Positions 33,179 through 41,004 of a stretch of 64,000 nucleotides of DNA are shown in pieces. The notes under the pieces were generated by a model. It did not search any database. It was not told the origin of the DNA and saw nothing but the letters and a program-made list of their open reading frames with translations. The DNA is taken from NCBI RefSeq assembly GCF_900113865.1, contig NZ_FOQY01000004.1, positions 289,491 through 353,490 on the forward strand, given 5' to 3'. The position numbers and the translations under genes were made by a program. The first letter of the stretch is position 1. Every line of letters begins with the position of its first letter. This stretch comes from Streptosporangium canum (lineage in GTDB: Bacteria > Actinomycetota > Actinomycetes > Streptosporangiales > Streptosporangiaceae).

Positions 33179-33221
33179 TCGCGTGCCGCTCGATCGCTGG
33201 GAGTCCGCCCCCGGCACCGGC

Positions 33222-33261
33222 GGCCCGGCAGTCGGACATCAGGCCCGGCAGTCGGACATCA
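33222..33261. repeat. Perfect 20-bp tandem repeat over a stop codon
   Basis: GGCCCGGCAGTCGGACATCA occurs at 33222-33241 and again at 33242-33261 without mismatch. The first copy ends with the stop codon of the minus-strand SARP gene (33239-33241); the second encodes most of its last codons. Confidence 0.92.
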
Positions 33262-36025
33262 GGAAGGTGCGGATCTCCTCGGCCTCCGGCACACCGAGCT
33301 CCTCGTAGAGGCCGAGGGCCAGCCGTCCGTGCTCGCCCGCCTGCTCCGAGTGCCCGAGGCCGAGGTGGGCGCGCGCCAGCCCGTCGTGAGCACGCGCCTG
33401 TTCCGGCCGGTTGCGTGTCGCGAGCGCGAGTGCGAGCGCGAGTGCGTGCTCCTCGACCGCCCGGGCCGGATCGCCCGCCGCCTCGGCCAGCCCGTTGAGC
33501 GCGGCCGCCTCGTCGGCGGTGTTGCCGAGCTCGCGGTACAGGGCCGCGGCCCGCTCGTGGCGGGTGCGTGCCTGAGCGAGCTCGCCTTGATGCCGGAGGA
33601 CGACGCCGAGGTGGTTGAGGATCACCGCCTCGCCGGCCGGGTTGCCGACCTTGCGGTGCAGCGCCAGCGCCACGTCGAGATGGCGCCGGGCATCCCGCGG
33701 GCGGCCGGCCCGGTCCAGGACGAGGGCGAGGATACCGAGCACGTGGGCCTCGCCCCAGGTGTCGGCGCCGATCCGGGTGAGGTCGAGCGCCTGCGTGAGA
33801 TACTGCTCGGCTTCCTTGTCCTGCCGCCGGCGCAGGGCCACGTTCCCCAGCGTGAGCAGTGCCCTGGCCCGCTCGTACGGCTCCTCACACGCCTCCAGGG
33901 CCAGGTGGGCGTGCTCCTCCGCGCGCTCGTACTCGCCGAGCCGCCAGTAGGTCCACGCCAGGTCGCTGAGCGCCTGCACCTCGAAGTCGCGGTGGGCGTG
34001 GCCGAGCTTGCGTGCGCGCTGGAGCGCCAGGGTCTGCAGCGTGAGCGCGTCGTCGTGGTGTGCCTGCCGGTCGAGGTAGGGGCGCAGCGCCAGGGCCAGC
34101 ATGCCCACGCAGATCTCGGGTCCGTGCACGGCGGTCGCGATGATGTTGCCGCGTTCGGCGTCCAGCCAGGTGATCGCCTGTTCGGCGTCGCCGATGGGCG
34201 GGATCGGGGTGGTCGGCCGCGGGATGCCTTCGCGGTGGCTGAGGCTGTCGGGGAAGAGCCGGTCCACGGCGGCGCGGGAGCGGTGCAGGTAGTAGGTGAG
34301 CAGCTGCAGGACCGGGACGGCGCCGTCGTCCTCGGCCATCGAGCGCGCGTGCTCACGGAGCAGGTCGTGGAAGGTGTAGCGGCCCGGTTCGAGCTGCAGC
34401 AGCATGTGGGCGTCCAGGAGTCCTTCGAGGAGTTCTTCGGCCTCCTCCTCGGCGATCCCGGCCAGCGCGGCCGCGCCGTACGGATCGATGTCGCGCCCGG
34501 GCACCAGCCCGAACAGGCGGAACATGCGCTGCTCGGCCTCGTCGAGTTGCTCGTAGGACAGGGCGAAGGCCGCCGACACCCCGTCCAGGAGCCGGCGATG
34601 GTCACGGAGCCGGCCGGCCAGGTAGGAGACGGTCCAGCGCGGGCGGTGCTGGAGGCGGGCGGCCGAGATCCGGATGGCGAGCGGGAGATGCCCGCACAGC
34701 CGCAACACCTCACCGACCGCCTCCGGCTCGTCGCGGGCGCGTTCGCCCACGATCCGCTCGAACAGCCCGGCGGCGTCCTGTTCGCCCAGCACGTCGACCG
34801 ACAGCGCCTGCGCGCCGTCCAAAGTGACCAGGCGCCGCCTGCTGGTGACCAGGACGAGGGTGTCGGAGTGCCCCGGCAGCAGGGGGCGCACATGGTCTGC
34901 GTCCAAGGCATTGTCCAGTACGGCCAGCACACGGCGATCGGCCAGCTCGGCGCGCCACAGGGCGCTCCGCTCGCCCAGGGTGACCGGGATGCGGTCGGCG
35001 GGCACCCCCAGCTGGCGCAGCAGGGCCTCCAGCGCGGCCGCGGCGTCGACCGGCTCCCGGCCCGCGGTGTGCGCCCGCAGGTCGATGAAGAGCCGGCCGT
35101 CCGGATAGCGGGCGGCCAGCCGGTGGGCCACGTGGACGGCGAGGGTGGTCTTGCCGATCCCGGCCATGCCGTCGATCGTGACCACCCCGTGGTGCTCGCC
35201 CACGAGCCGTTCCAGCTCGGCGGTCCGTCCGGAGAAATCGGGAATGTCGTAGGGCAGGAAGGAGCGCCGTGCCATCGCGGGCTGCGCAGGCTCAGCCGGC
35301 TGTGCGGTGTCGGCCAGGCGGAGCGCCGGATCGTCGGCCAGGACCGCCCGCTCCAGCTCGGTGAACGCGTGCCCGGGATCCAGGCCCTGTTCGTCGGCGA
35401 GAGCCGTACGGTGAGAACGCGCCGCGGCCAGGGCGTCGGCCTGCCGTCCCGCCCGGTGCAGGGCCAGGACGAGATGGCCGGCGAGCTTCTCGCGCAGCGG
35501 GGCGGCGGCCACCTGGGCGGCCAGCTCGTCGAGCAGGTCGCCGTGCCGCCCGGCGGCGAGTTCGGCCTCCACCAGGCGCTCGTAGGCCGACAGCCGCCGG
35601 TCGTGCCAGAGCGCCCGGACGCCGCCGACGTACTGCGCGTGCACGTCCTCCACCGCCTCGCCGCTCCACAGATCCAGCGCCTCGCGCAGCTCGCCGGCGG
35701 CGACCAGCTCGGTGAACTCCTGCGCGTCGACCTGCCCGGGCTCGGGCTGCGCGACGTAGCCACCGGACCGCGTCTGGAGGAGCTGTACGGCTCCCGCACC
35801 GCGCAGCACCTTGCGGAGCGCGGTGATCGAGGCGTGGATCTGCGATCGGGCGGTGTCAGGCTGGTCGTGGCCCCACATCGCGTCGATCAGCCGCTCGATG
35901 CTGATCACGCGGCCGGAGTTGAGCAGGAGGTAGGCCAGCACCGCGCGGTGGCGTGGGGCGATGCCCGTGAGTGGCTCGCCGTCGACGATCAGCTGGACTG
36001 GGCCGAGCAGGGTGAAGCGCAGCAT
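33239..36025 (-). CDS. Second AfsR/SARP-type regulator with BTAD, NB-ARC and TPR domains
   Basis: A 928-residue regulator with the same architecture as the one at 24.6 kb but clearly diverged. It has a winged helix (RFTLLGPVQLIVDGEPLTG, RAVLAYLLLNSGRVISIERL), BTAD (about 95-235), NB-ARC with Walker A GMAGIGKTTLAVHV and Walker B-like VLAVLDNALD, and TPR repeats (EYERAEEHAHLALEACEEPY and similar) to the C-terminus. ATG 36025 is chosen because AGAGGAACG precedes it. It is divergent from the CMD/ABM gene pair, the likely local target. Its 3' end is tandemly duplicated. Confidence 0.93.
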   Translation of the reverse strand: MLRFTLLGPVQLIVDGEPLTGIAPRHRAVLAYLLLNSGRVISIERLIDAMWGHDQPDTARSQIHASITALRKVLRGAGAVQLLQTRSGGYVAQPEPGQVDAQEFTELVAAGELREALDLWSGEAVEDVHAQYVGGVRALWHDRRLSAYERLVEAELAAGRHGDLLDELAAQVAAAPLREKLAGHLVLALHRAGRQADALAAARSHRTALADEQGLDPGHAFTELERAVLADDPALRLADTAQPAEPAQPAMARRSFLPYDIPDFSGRTAELERLVGEHHGVVTIDGMAGIGKTTLAVHVAHRLAARYPDGRLFIDLRAHTAGREPVDAAAALEALLRQLGVPADRIPVTLGERSALWRAELADRRVLAVLDNALDADHVRPLLPGHSDTLVLVTSRRRLVTLDGAQALSVDVLGEQDAAGLFERIVGERARDEPEAVGEVLRLCGHLPLAIRISAARLQHRPRWTVSYLAGRLRDHRRLLDGVSAAFALSYEQLDEAEQRMFRLFGLVPGRDIDPYGAAALAGIAEEEAEELLEGLLDAHMLLQLEPGRYTFHDLLREHARSMAEDDGAVPVLQLLTYYLHRSRAAVDRLFPDSLSHREGIPRPTTPIPPIGDAEQAITWLDAERGNIIATAVHGPEICVGMLALALRPYLDRQAHHDDALTLQTLALQRARKLGHAHRDFEVQALSDLAWTYWRLGEYERAEEHAHLALEACEEPYERARALLTLGNVALRRRQDKEAEQYLTQALDLTRIGADTWGEAHVLGILALVLDRAGRPRDARRHLDVALALHRKVGNPAGEAVILNHLGVVLRHQGELAQARTRHERAAALYRELGNTADEAAALNGLAEAAGDPARAVEEHALALALALATRNRPEQARAHDGLARAHLGLGHSEQAGEHGRLALGLYEELGVPEAEEIRTFLMSDCRA

Positions 36026-36121
36026 CGTTCCTCTATGGCATCGCATCGTGAGTGCACAGCGAATGTATCAATCCGGGCAGCCAGTCTGATTTCACACAGA
36101 CCGAGACCGGAGGAGAACACG

Positions 36122-36574
36122 ATGGAAGCCCGGATGAAGAACCCCGCCACGATCATCCCCGCCGCGCAGAAGCCGATCTTCGAGCTGATGCAGGCCGCCC
36201 AGTCGCAGGGACTGCCCCAGGAGCTGATGGAGATGATCCACCTGCGGGTCAGCCAGATCAACGGCTGCAGCTTCTGCGTCGACGCCGGCTACAAGAACCT
36301 GCGCAAGCTCGGCGAGAGCGACGAGCGCGTCGGCCTGGTGGTCGCCTGGCGCGAGGCTCCCTACTACACCGACGCCGAGCGGGCCGCCCTCGAACTGGCC
36401 GAGGCCGCCACCCGGCTGGCCGACCGCACCGACGCGGTCCCCGACGAGGTGTGGAACAACGCCGCCGACCACTTCGACGAGAAGCAGCTGGCCTCCATCC
36501 TGATGATGACCGCCGTCACCAACCTCTTCAACCGCCTCAACGCCCCGATCCGGCAGGTCGCCGGCACCTGGTAA
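36122..36574 (+). CDS. Carboxymuconolactone decarboxylase/AhpD-family protein
   Basis: A 150-residue CMD-fold protein with the redox motif CSFCVDAGYKNLRKLGE (CxxC followed by His-like position occupied by Tyr/Asn) and the typical GLPQELMEMIHLRVSQINGC lead-in. Alkylhydroperoxidase-like members with CxxC reduce peroxides through thiol exchange. A GGAGGAGA ribosome-binding site precedes ATG 36122. The ABM-type monooxygenase gene follows after 25 bp. The pair lies opposite a SARP regulator, suggesting inducible control. Confidence 0.9.
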   Translation: MEARMKNPATIIPAAQKPIFELMQAAQSQGLPQELMEMIHLRVSQINGCSFCVDAGYKNLRKLGESDERVGLVVAWREAPYYTDAERAALELAEAATRLADRTDAVPDEVWNNAADHFDEKQLASILMMTAVTNLFNRLNAPIRQVAGTW

Positions 36575-36599
36575 GCCACTCACCGAAGGGAGAACCGAC

Positions 36600-36890
36600 A
36601 TGTCTGTCGTCCGCACCCACCGCTACTCCGTCGCCGGCGCCGACCTCGAGGAGTTCCTGGCCCGCCGCAGTTCGCTGATCGCGACCGTCCGGGAGGGCCA
36701 CCCCGGGCTCACCCACGCCACCCTCGTCCAGCTCGAGGACGGCACCTATACCGACACCTGGCACTGGGAGAGCGCCGAGCAGCTGGGTACCGCGCTCGCC
36801 GCCCTGCCCACCTTCTCCGAAGCGCCGCTGACCATGGCCCTCACCAAGGACAACACCGCCCAGAACGGCCAGGTCATCGACGAGCACTGA
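36600..36890 (+). CDS. Antibiotic-biosynthesis-monooxygenase-like (ABM) small protein
   Basis: A 96-residue ferredoxin-like-fold protein beginning MSVVRTHRYSVAGADLEEFL, with THATLVQLEDGTYTDTWHWE, the pattern of dimeric alpha-beta barrel proteins such as ABM monooxygenases or NIPSNAP-like proteins. AAGGGAGA precedes the ATG. It is co-transcribed with the CMD/AhpD gene. A cofactor-free oxygenase or stress role is possible; the substrate is unknown. Confidence 0.8.
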   Translation: MSVVRTHRYSVAGADLEEFLARRSSLIATVREGHPGLTHATLVQLEDGTYTDTWHWESAEQLGTALAALPTFSEAPLTMALTKDNTAQNGQVIDEH

Positions 36891-37071
36891 GACGCTCGGC
36901 CGGTGCCGGAGGGCGCTCGCCCTACCTGGAGGGCGCTCTCCGCGGCCGGGCACGTCCGTCGTCCCGCGACCGCCTCGCGGCCTACGTCGGCGGCTGAGAC
37001 AGGCCGGGCCAGCCACCAGATCAGAGAGTCCCTCGCCTGCCTGACCCGCTCCACCGGCACACCGATCCGTG

Positions 37072-38004
37072 TCACACACCGCCGCGCCCCCGCCCTGCCC
37101 CAGCGGCGAGCCGGGCGCGGAGCGTGCGCAGCGCGTCGTCGACCAGATCAGGCTCGCCGATCTCCAGGCCGTACACGACGTCCCGCGCCGGTTCGGCCAG
37201 AGCCCAGAAGTCCAGCTTCCGGGCGAGTCCTCCGGTGAACGGCAGGCCGCGACAGGCCTGCACCCGCCGTACGAAATCCTCCCCCGCCTCGGCCCACAGG
37301 TAGGCCAGGTCGTAGTCGGGGTCGCCGACCTCGGCGTCGCCGAAGTCGATGAGCCCGGTGATCTCCTCCCCGGTGACGAGCAGGTGGTCCAGACTCAGGT
37401 CGCCGTGCGTCAGTGTGGGAGGGTAGGCGAAGTTGCCGTCGTCCTCGAGATAGCCCTCCCATGCCGCGAGCAGCACCCGCCTCTTCCCCGCCTCCAGCCG
37501 GGGGAGCACCTCCTCCCGGACGGCGGCCAGATCCTCGGCGAAGTCCTCCCGCAGGTCCCACGCCGGCGCGCCGAGCTTCTCCGCCTTGTCCGCGGGGAAG
37601 TCGTGGATGGCGTCGAGCGCCGCGGCGACCTGCCTCACCGGCCCCGGTCGGCTGACCAGCCCCCGGGCGTGCCACTGCTCCGGGGACAGCACCTCACCGG
37701 GGACCAGGGGGTAACCGCAGAAGGAGCCGGGCCCGAGCGGGTTGGGCGCGGTGAACAGGAACCGGGGAATGGCCAGGTCGAGGACGAGCTCGGGGAGCAG
37801 CCGGGCCTCTCGCTCGACGCTCTCGGCCCCGTCGGCGTTCTTCGGCAACCGCAGGACGATTTGCTCGTTCAACAGCAGCGTCACATTGTCCAGCCCGGCT
37901 CCCAGAGGCCGGAGCGGGGCGGCCCGCAGCTCGGGCAGCACACCGTCGAGGGCGTGCCGGACCCTTGGCTCCCAGCCATCCGGCAACGAGACATCTCTGA
38001 TCAT
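37072..38004 (-). CDS. Aminoglycoside phosphotransferase-fold kinase
   Basis: A 310-residue APH-family protein. It has the nucleotide-binding N-lobe (NVTLLLNEQIVLRLPKNADG), the catalytic loop as LTHGDLSLDHLLV with the catalytic Asp, and the metal-binding loop IDFGDAEVGDPDYDLAYLWA. Such enzymes phosphorylate small molecules with ATP; resistance, choline-like or sugar substrates are all possible. Its ATG overlaps the stop of a small upstream gene by ATGA (38001-38004), so they share an operon. Confidence 0.88.
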   Translation of the reverse strand: MIRDVSLPDGWEPRVRHALDGVLPELRAAPLRPLGAGLDNVTLLLNEQIVLRLPKNADGAESVEREARLLPELVLDLAIPRFLFTAPNPLGPGSFCGYPLVPGEVLSPEQWHARGLVSRPGPVRQVAAALDAIHDFPADKAEKLGAPAWDLREDFAEDLAAVREEVLPRLEAGKRRVLLAAWEGYLEDDGNFAYPPTLTHGDLSLDHLLVTGEEITGLIDFGDAEVGDPDYDLAYLWAEAGEDFVRRVQACRGLPFTGGLARKLDFWALAEPARDVVYGLEIGEPDLVDDALRTLRARLAAGAGRGRGGV

Positions 38005-38327
38005 GGATGCACGCTATCCCGACAAGCCGGCGATCGGAGCCGTGCCGGGAAAGGCCCACACCGCCTCTTCGACGGGCTGCCCGTCCCGGCCCGCAACATC
38101 GCGGGCGACCACCGGCAGTCCCGCGGGTCGCCCGCCGCGCCATGGGACCACCGGCAGTCCCGCGGGTCACCTGCCGCACCCCGCCGGGCGTCGGCGAAGT
38201 AGCGGCCCCAGTCCGGACGTGAGCCGTCGGCGTCGGTGAAGCCGTACTCCCTGGCCAGCTCCCAGCCGGCCAGGGACCTGCCGTTCCAGCGGTGGTCGGC
38301 GGTGTCCGCCAGGTGGCCGCTCGCCAT
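38001..38327 (-). CDS. Small protein between two kinase-fold genes, dehydrogenase-tail-like
   Basis: A 108-residue frame starting at ATG 38327 with GGAGGG 4 bases upstream. Its first 50 residues (MASGHLADTADHRWNGRS, LAGWELAREYGFTDADGSRP, DWGRYFADA) resemble the C-terminal tail of NAD-dependent short-chain dehydrogenases or epimerases. The remainder is low-complexity and includes a 13-residue duplication (GAAGDPRDCRWS twice) caused by a 39 bp DNA repeat. The stop overlaps the APH start by ATGA. It may be a real short gene whose tail was expanded by repeats, or a degraded oxidoreductase fragment kept because of translational coupling. Confidence 0.55.
   Translation of the reverse strand: MASGHLADTADHRWNGRSLAGWELAREYGFTDADGSRPDWGRYFADARRGAAGDPRDCRWSHGAAGDPRDCRWSPAMLRAGTGSPSKRRCGPFPARLRSPACRDSVHP
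38107..38168. repeat. Direct repeat, 39-bp period, near a gene's 3' end
   Basis: GACCACCGGCAGTCCCGCGG plus GTC occurs at 38107-38129 and 38146-38168. The flanks after each copy are also similar (GCCCGCCGC and ACCTGCCGC). The repeat lies in the C-terminal coding part of the small gene at 38001-38327. Confidence 0.85.
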
Positions 38328-38364
38328 GGTGCCCTCCGGACCTCGCGAGACCGTCCCGGGCTCC

Positions 38365-39039
38365 TCAGGGGGCGGTCGCCGCCGGGAGGGACGCGCCGCC
38401 GAGGGCCGTGACGACCCGCCGGAACACGTCATTCCAGGGGCGCGCGGCCACCACCGGGACACCCGCCTCGGCGGCCTGCGCGGCGAGGCGTTCACCGTGC
38501 AGGGCGCTCACCCGGGCGCGATGGAGCTGCTCGCCGCCGCCGGGTTCGCGGCGGCGGTAGTTCTCCAGGAGCTGGGCCTCGTCCGGCTCGCGGAGGACCA
38601 CGGCGGCGACCTGCCCGCCCGCCGGGACGCCGGCGAAGCTGTCGCGCACGGCGAACGCGGGCAGCAGGTAGTCCCCTTCGATGATCACAGGGGTGTCGGT
38701 CTCCAGGTGGTTGCCCACGACCGCGTCCACGGCGGGGACGAGCGCCTCGGCGATGGCGATCTGCAGCTCGACGACGTCGGCCGGGGGCAGCAGCGCGGCT
38801 CCGGGGTGGGTGCGCCAGTGGTGCAGGAGCGGCTGCTGCTGTGGTGTGGTCATGGCCTGCAGCGCCTCGACGAGATCGTCCACCTCGACGATCGGCGTCC
38901 CGTAGTGCCGTGCCAGCGGATAGCTGACCCGGCTCTTGCCCGCCCCGGAAGCGCCGCAGAGGAGCAGGACGCGCCAGGGAGGCCGCTCCCCCGGCACGAG
39001 AATGTCGCCCATCGTCGCCACGGGAACCGCGTGGCCCAT
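38365..39039 (-). CDS. P-loop nucleoside/metabolite kinase-like ATPase
   Basis: A 224-residue P-loop protein with Walker A GASGAGKSRVSYPLARHYG near the N-terminus and an acidic VEVDDLVEAL segment after strand 2, as in uridine-kinase or phosphoribulokinase-type folds. A central VIIEGDYLLPAF resembles the substrate-binding strand of such kinases. ATG 39039 is preferred, with GAGGGG 5 bases upstream. It heads an apparent three-gene operon with the small protein and the APH-fold kinase. Substrate unknown. Confidence 0.8.
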   Translation of the reverse strand: MGHAVPVATMGDILVPGERPPWRVLLLCGASGAGKSRVSYPLARHYGTPIVEVDDLVEALQAMTTPQQQPLLHHWRTHPGAALLPPADVVELQIAIAEALVPAVDAVVGNHLETDTPVIIEGDYLLPAFAVRDSFAGVPAGGQVAAVVLREPDEAQLLENYRRREPGGGEQLHRARVSALHGERLAAQAAEAGVPVVAARPWNDVFRRVVTALGGASLPAATAP

Positions 39040-39113
39040 GTTTACCCCTCTCATCTGCGGACACTAAGTATCACTGCACGAAGAGAACTTCGCGTAAAGG
39101 GAGGAATCACACC

Positions 39114-39308
39114 ATGGGTGCTGACGACAAGATCTCCAACAAGGCCGAAGAGCTCGGAGGCAAGGTCAAGGAAGGCGCCGGTCGCGTCACTGGCAACGAG
39201 AGCCTTGAGGCCGAGGGCAAGGCCGACCAGTCCGACAGCAACCTCAAGCAGGCGGGGGAGAAGGCGAAGGAAGGCATGAAGAAGGTCAAGGACGCCTTCA
39301 AGAGCTGA
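39114..39308 (+). CDS. CsbD-family stress protein
   Basis: A 64-residue hydrophilic protein beginning MGADDKISNKAEELGGKVKE with VTGNESLEAEGKADQ, the CsbD pattern. CsbD proteins are induced by general stress in many bacteria, with unknown molecular function. AAGGGAGGA precedes the ATG. A strong terminator follows 33 bp downstream, so it is monocistronic. Confidence 0.95.
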   Translation: MGADDKISNKAEELGGKVKEGAGRVTGNESLEAEGKADQSDSNLKQAGEKAKEGMKKVKDAFKS

Positions 39309-39341
39309 CCGCCATCCGGACCGACCGGATGAGTCCACGGC

Positions 39342-39366
39342 GGAGGCCCCGACCCTCGGGGCCTCC
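39342..39366 (+). terminator. Terminator hairpin after csbD-like gene
   Basis: GGAGGCCCCGA-ccc-TCGGGGCCTCC, an 11 bp perfect stem with 3-nt loop, followed by TTCG. Confidence 0.85.
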
Positions 39367-39406
39367 TTCGCGTCGCGCCGCCCCGCTCAAAACGTCGGTC
39401 CACCGC

Positions 39407-39757
39407 TCAGGACGTCGGTCCCACCTTGGGTTGGGGAACACCCTCACCCGATTCCTCGTCGGCCCCCGCGGGGTTGCGCGCGTCGTCGGGGTCGGCCAGG
39501 AGCGGACGATCGGGGAAAGAGGTATCGGCCCCCGACCTCTCCGCCACGACCCGGCTCTCCCCATCGGCGCCCCGTGGAGCCGCGGGCACCGGGCCCTCCC
39601 CACCCTGCGGAGCCTCGGGCGCCGCCCCCTCCCCGTCCTGCGGAGCCGCGGGAGCCGGTTCCTCCTCGTCGGCGCCCCGTGGAGCCGCGGACGCCGGGTC
39701 CTCCTGCGAGGGGTCGTGTCCGCCGGCCTGCTCACGCACTTCACGGTCATCGGTCAT
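39407..39757 (-). CDS. Low-complexity acidic/Ala-Pro-rich small protein
   Basis: A 116-residue frame starting MTDDREVREQAGGHDPSQED with GGGGGTGG upstream. The middle is built from repeats such as AAPRGADEEE, AAPQDGEGA, EAPQGGEGP and AAPRGADGE. There is no signal peptide or helix. It looks intrinsically disordered. It is convergent with the csbD-like gene and divergent from the phage-domain operon. Translation is supported by the ribosome-binding site and codon pattern, but no family is recognised. Confidence 0.55.
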   Translation of the reverse strand: MTDDREVREQAGGHDPSQEDPASAAPRGADEEEPAPAAPQDGEGAAPEAPQGGEGPVPAAPRGADGESRVVAERSGADTSFPDRPLLADPDDARNPAGADEESGEGVPQPKVGPTS

Positions 39758-39854
39758 GCCACCCCCTCTCCCCGACAAAGGACTAAATATGCCGCCCACC
39801 AGACATGGAGTGGGACAGCCGGGTACGGACCTCCTGGAGGAAAGGAACACCACC

Positions 39855-40220
39855 GTGACAGTGACGCGATTTCAGGATCTCCCCCTCGCCGACCGGGACC
39901 GGCACTGGGACTCGGACGAGGCGGACAAGCGCGTCCGCGCGTGGGCGGGGGCCGAGGAGAAGCCCACCGCGAAGTACCGTGAGGCGCACATCTGGTACGA
40001 CGGCGACAACCCCGACGAATTCGGGAGCTACAAGTTGCCGATCGCCGATGTGGTCGACGGCGGGCTCAAGGCGGTGCCGCGCGCCGTCATGGCCGCCGGC
40101 GCGGTCGTACAGGGCGCGCGGGGCGGGGTCGACGTGCCCAAGGAGGACATCGAGCGGATCAAGTCCCACCTGGCCAAGTACTACGCCAAGATGGACGAGG
40201 CCCCTCCCTGGGACCGCTGA
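39855..40220 (+). CDS. Small protein with phage prohead-associated domain
   Basis: A 121-residue protein. The segment FGSYKLPIADVVDGGLKAVP, RAVMAAGAVVQGARGGVDVP, KEDIERIKSHLAKYYAKMDE matches by eye a domain found in phage head-maturation proteins, where it is attached to the prohead protease or capsid region. Here it is free-standing, with no phage genes nearby, so it is probably a domesticated module. AAAGGA lies upstream of GTG 39855. The next gene starts 3 bp after its stop. Confidence 0.75.
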   Translation: MTVTRFQDLPLADRDRHWDSDEADKRVRAWAGAEEKPTAKYREAHIWYDGDNPDEFGSYKLPIADVVDGGLKAVPRAVMAAGAVVQGARGGVDVPKEDIERIKSHLAKYYAKMDEAPPWDR

Positions 40221-40223
40221 CCG

Positions 40224-40613
40224 ATGCCACGTTTCGACTTCGCGATCGAGCCGTCATGGAGGATCCCCCTCCGGCTGTTCGGGGTGACTCCCGGGCGGGC
40301 CTTCGCCCTCGTCGAGGACGGCGCGCTCACGGTCCGCTTCGGTCACTGGCTGCTGCGCACCCCCCTGTCCAATGTCGCCGGCACCACCCTGACCGGCCCC
40401 TACTCGACGTTGAAGGTCATCGGAGTGCACCTTTCACTGGCCGACCGGGGAGTCACCTTCGGCACCAATCCCAGGCGCGGCGTCTGCGTCCGCTTCCGCA
40501 CCCCGGTGCCCGCGCTCCTGCCCGGCGGGCTGCTGCCCCATCCCGGTGCAACCCTCACCCTCGCCGATCCCGAAGGACTGGTGAGGGCACTTGAGGAGAG
40601 ACCACACGCATGA
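40224..40613 (+). CDS. Conserved-looking actinobacterial protein, beta-rich
   Basis: A 129-residue soluble protein beginning MPRFDFAIEPSWRIPLRLFG and containing HWLLRTPLSNVAGTTLTGPY and FGTNPRRGVCVRFRTPVP. The alternating pattern suggests a beta-barrel (PH-like) fold. It starts 3 bp after the phage-domain gene, so they are co-translated. Function unknown. Confidence 0.75.
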   Translation: MPRFDFAIEPSWRIPLRLFGVTPGRAFALVEDGALTVRFGHWLLRTPLSNVAGTTLTGPYSTLKVIGVHLSLADRGVTFGTNPRRGVCVRFRTPVPALLPGGLLPHPGATLTLADPEGLVRALEERPHA

Positions 40614-40665
40614 CATGACAGGCGGACATCCGGGTACGGGGTGCGTCTGATCGAAGGAGGGGACA

Positions 40666-40929
40666 ATGACTTTCGAAGGACAGCCTGAGGAGACGTCCGA
40701 GACCGGTAAGCCCATGGTCCGCGCGACACCGCGAGATGTGGTCCACATCCGCCTGGGCTCGTTCGCCCTGATAGCGATCATCGCCATCGGCGTGCTCGGT
40801 CTCGTGGCCGGCCTCAAATGGCTGATGATCGCCATGGCCGTGCTGGCCGTGATCGCGATCGTGGACATCGCCCTCGCGCTCCACCGCCAGTCGCGGACTC
40901 CCGGCGACACCACCACGGAAGCGGGTTGA
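40666..40929 (+). CDS. Small two-helix membrane protein
   Basis: An 87-residue protein with a hydrophilic N-terminus and two adjacent hydrophobic segments (FALIAIIAIGVLGLVAGLKW and LMIAMAVLAVIAIVDIALAL). GAAGGAGGGG precedes ATG 40666. It lies 52 bp after the preceding gene and may belong to the same operon. Function unknown. Confidence 0.75.
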   Translation: MTFEGQPEETSETGKPMVRATPRDVVHIRLGSFALIAIIAIGVLGLVAGLKWLMIAMAVLAVIAIVDIALALHRQSRTPGDTTTEAG

Positions 40930-41004
40930 GGCTACGGGCGGACCGGCGGGGCGGCCCGGTGACGCTTTCGCGGCGGCGCGGTCGCGCTTCGCCCGGCGTC
41001 CCGG

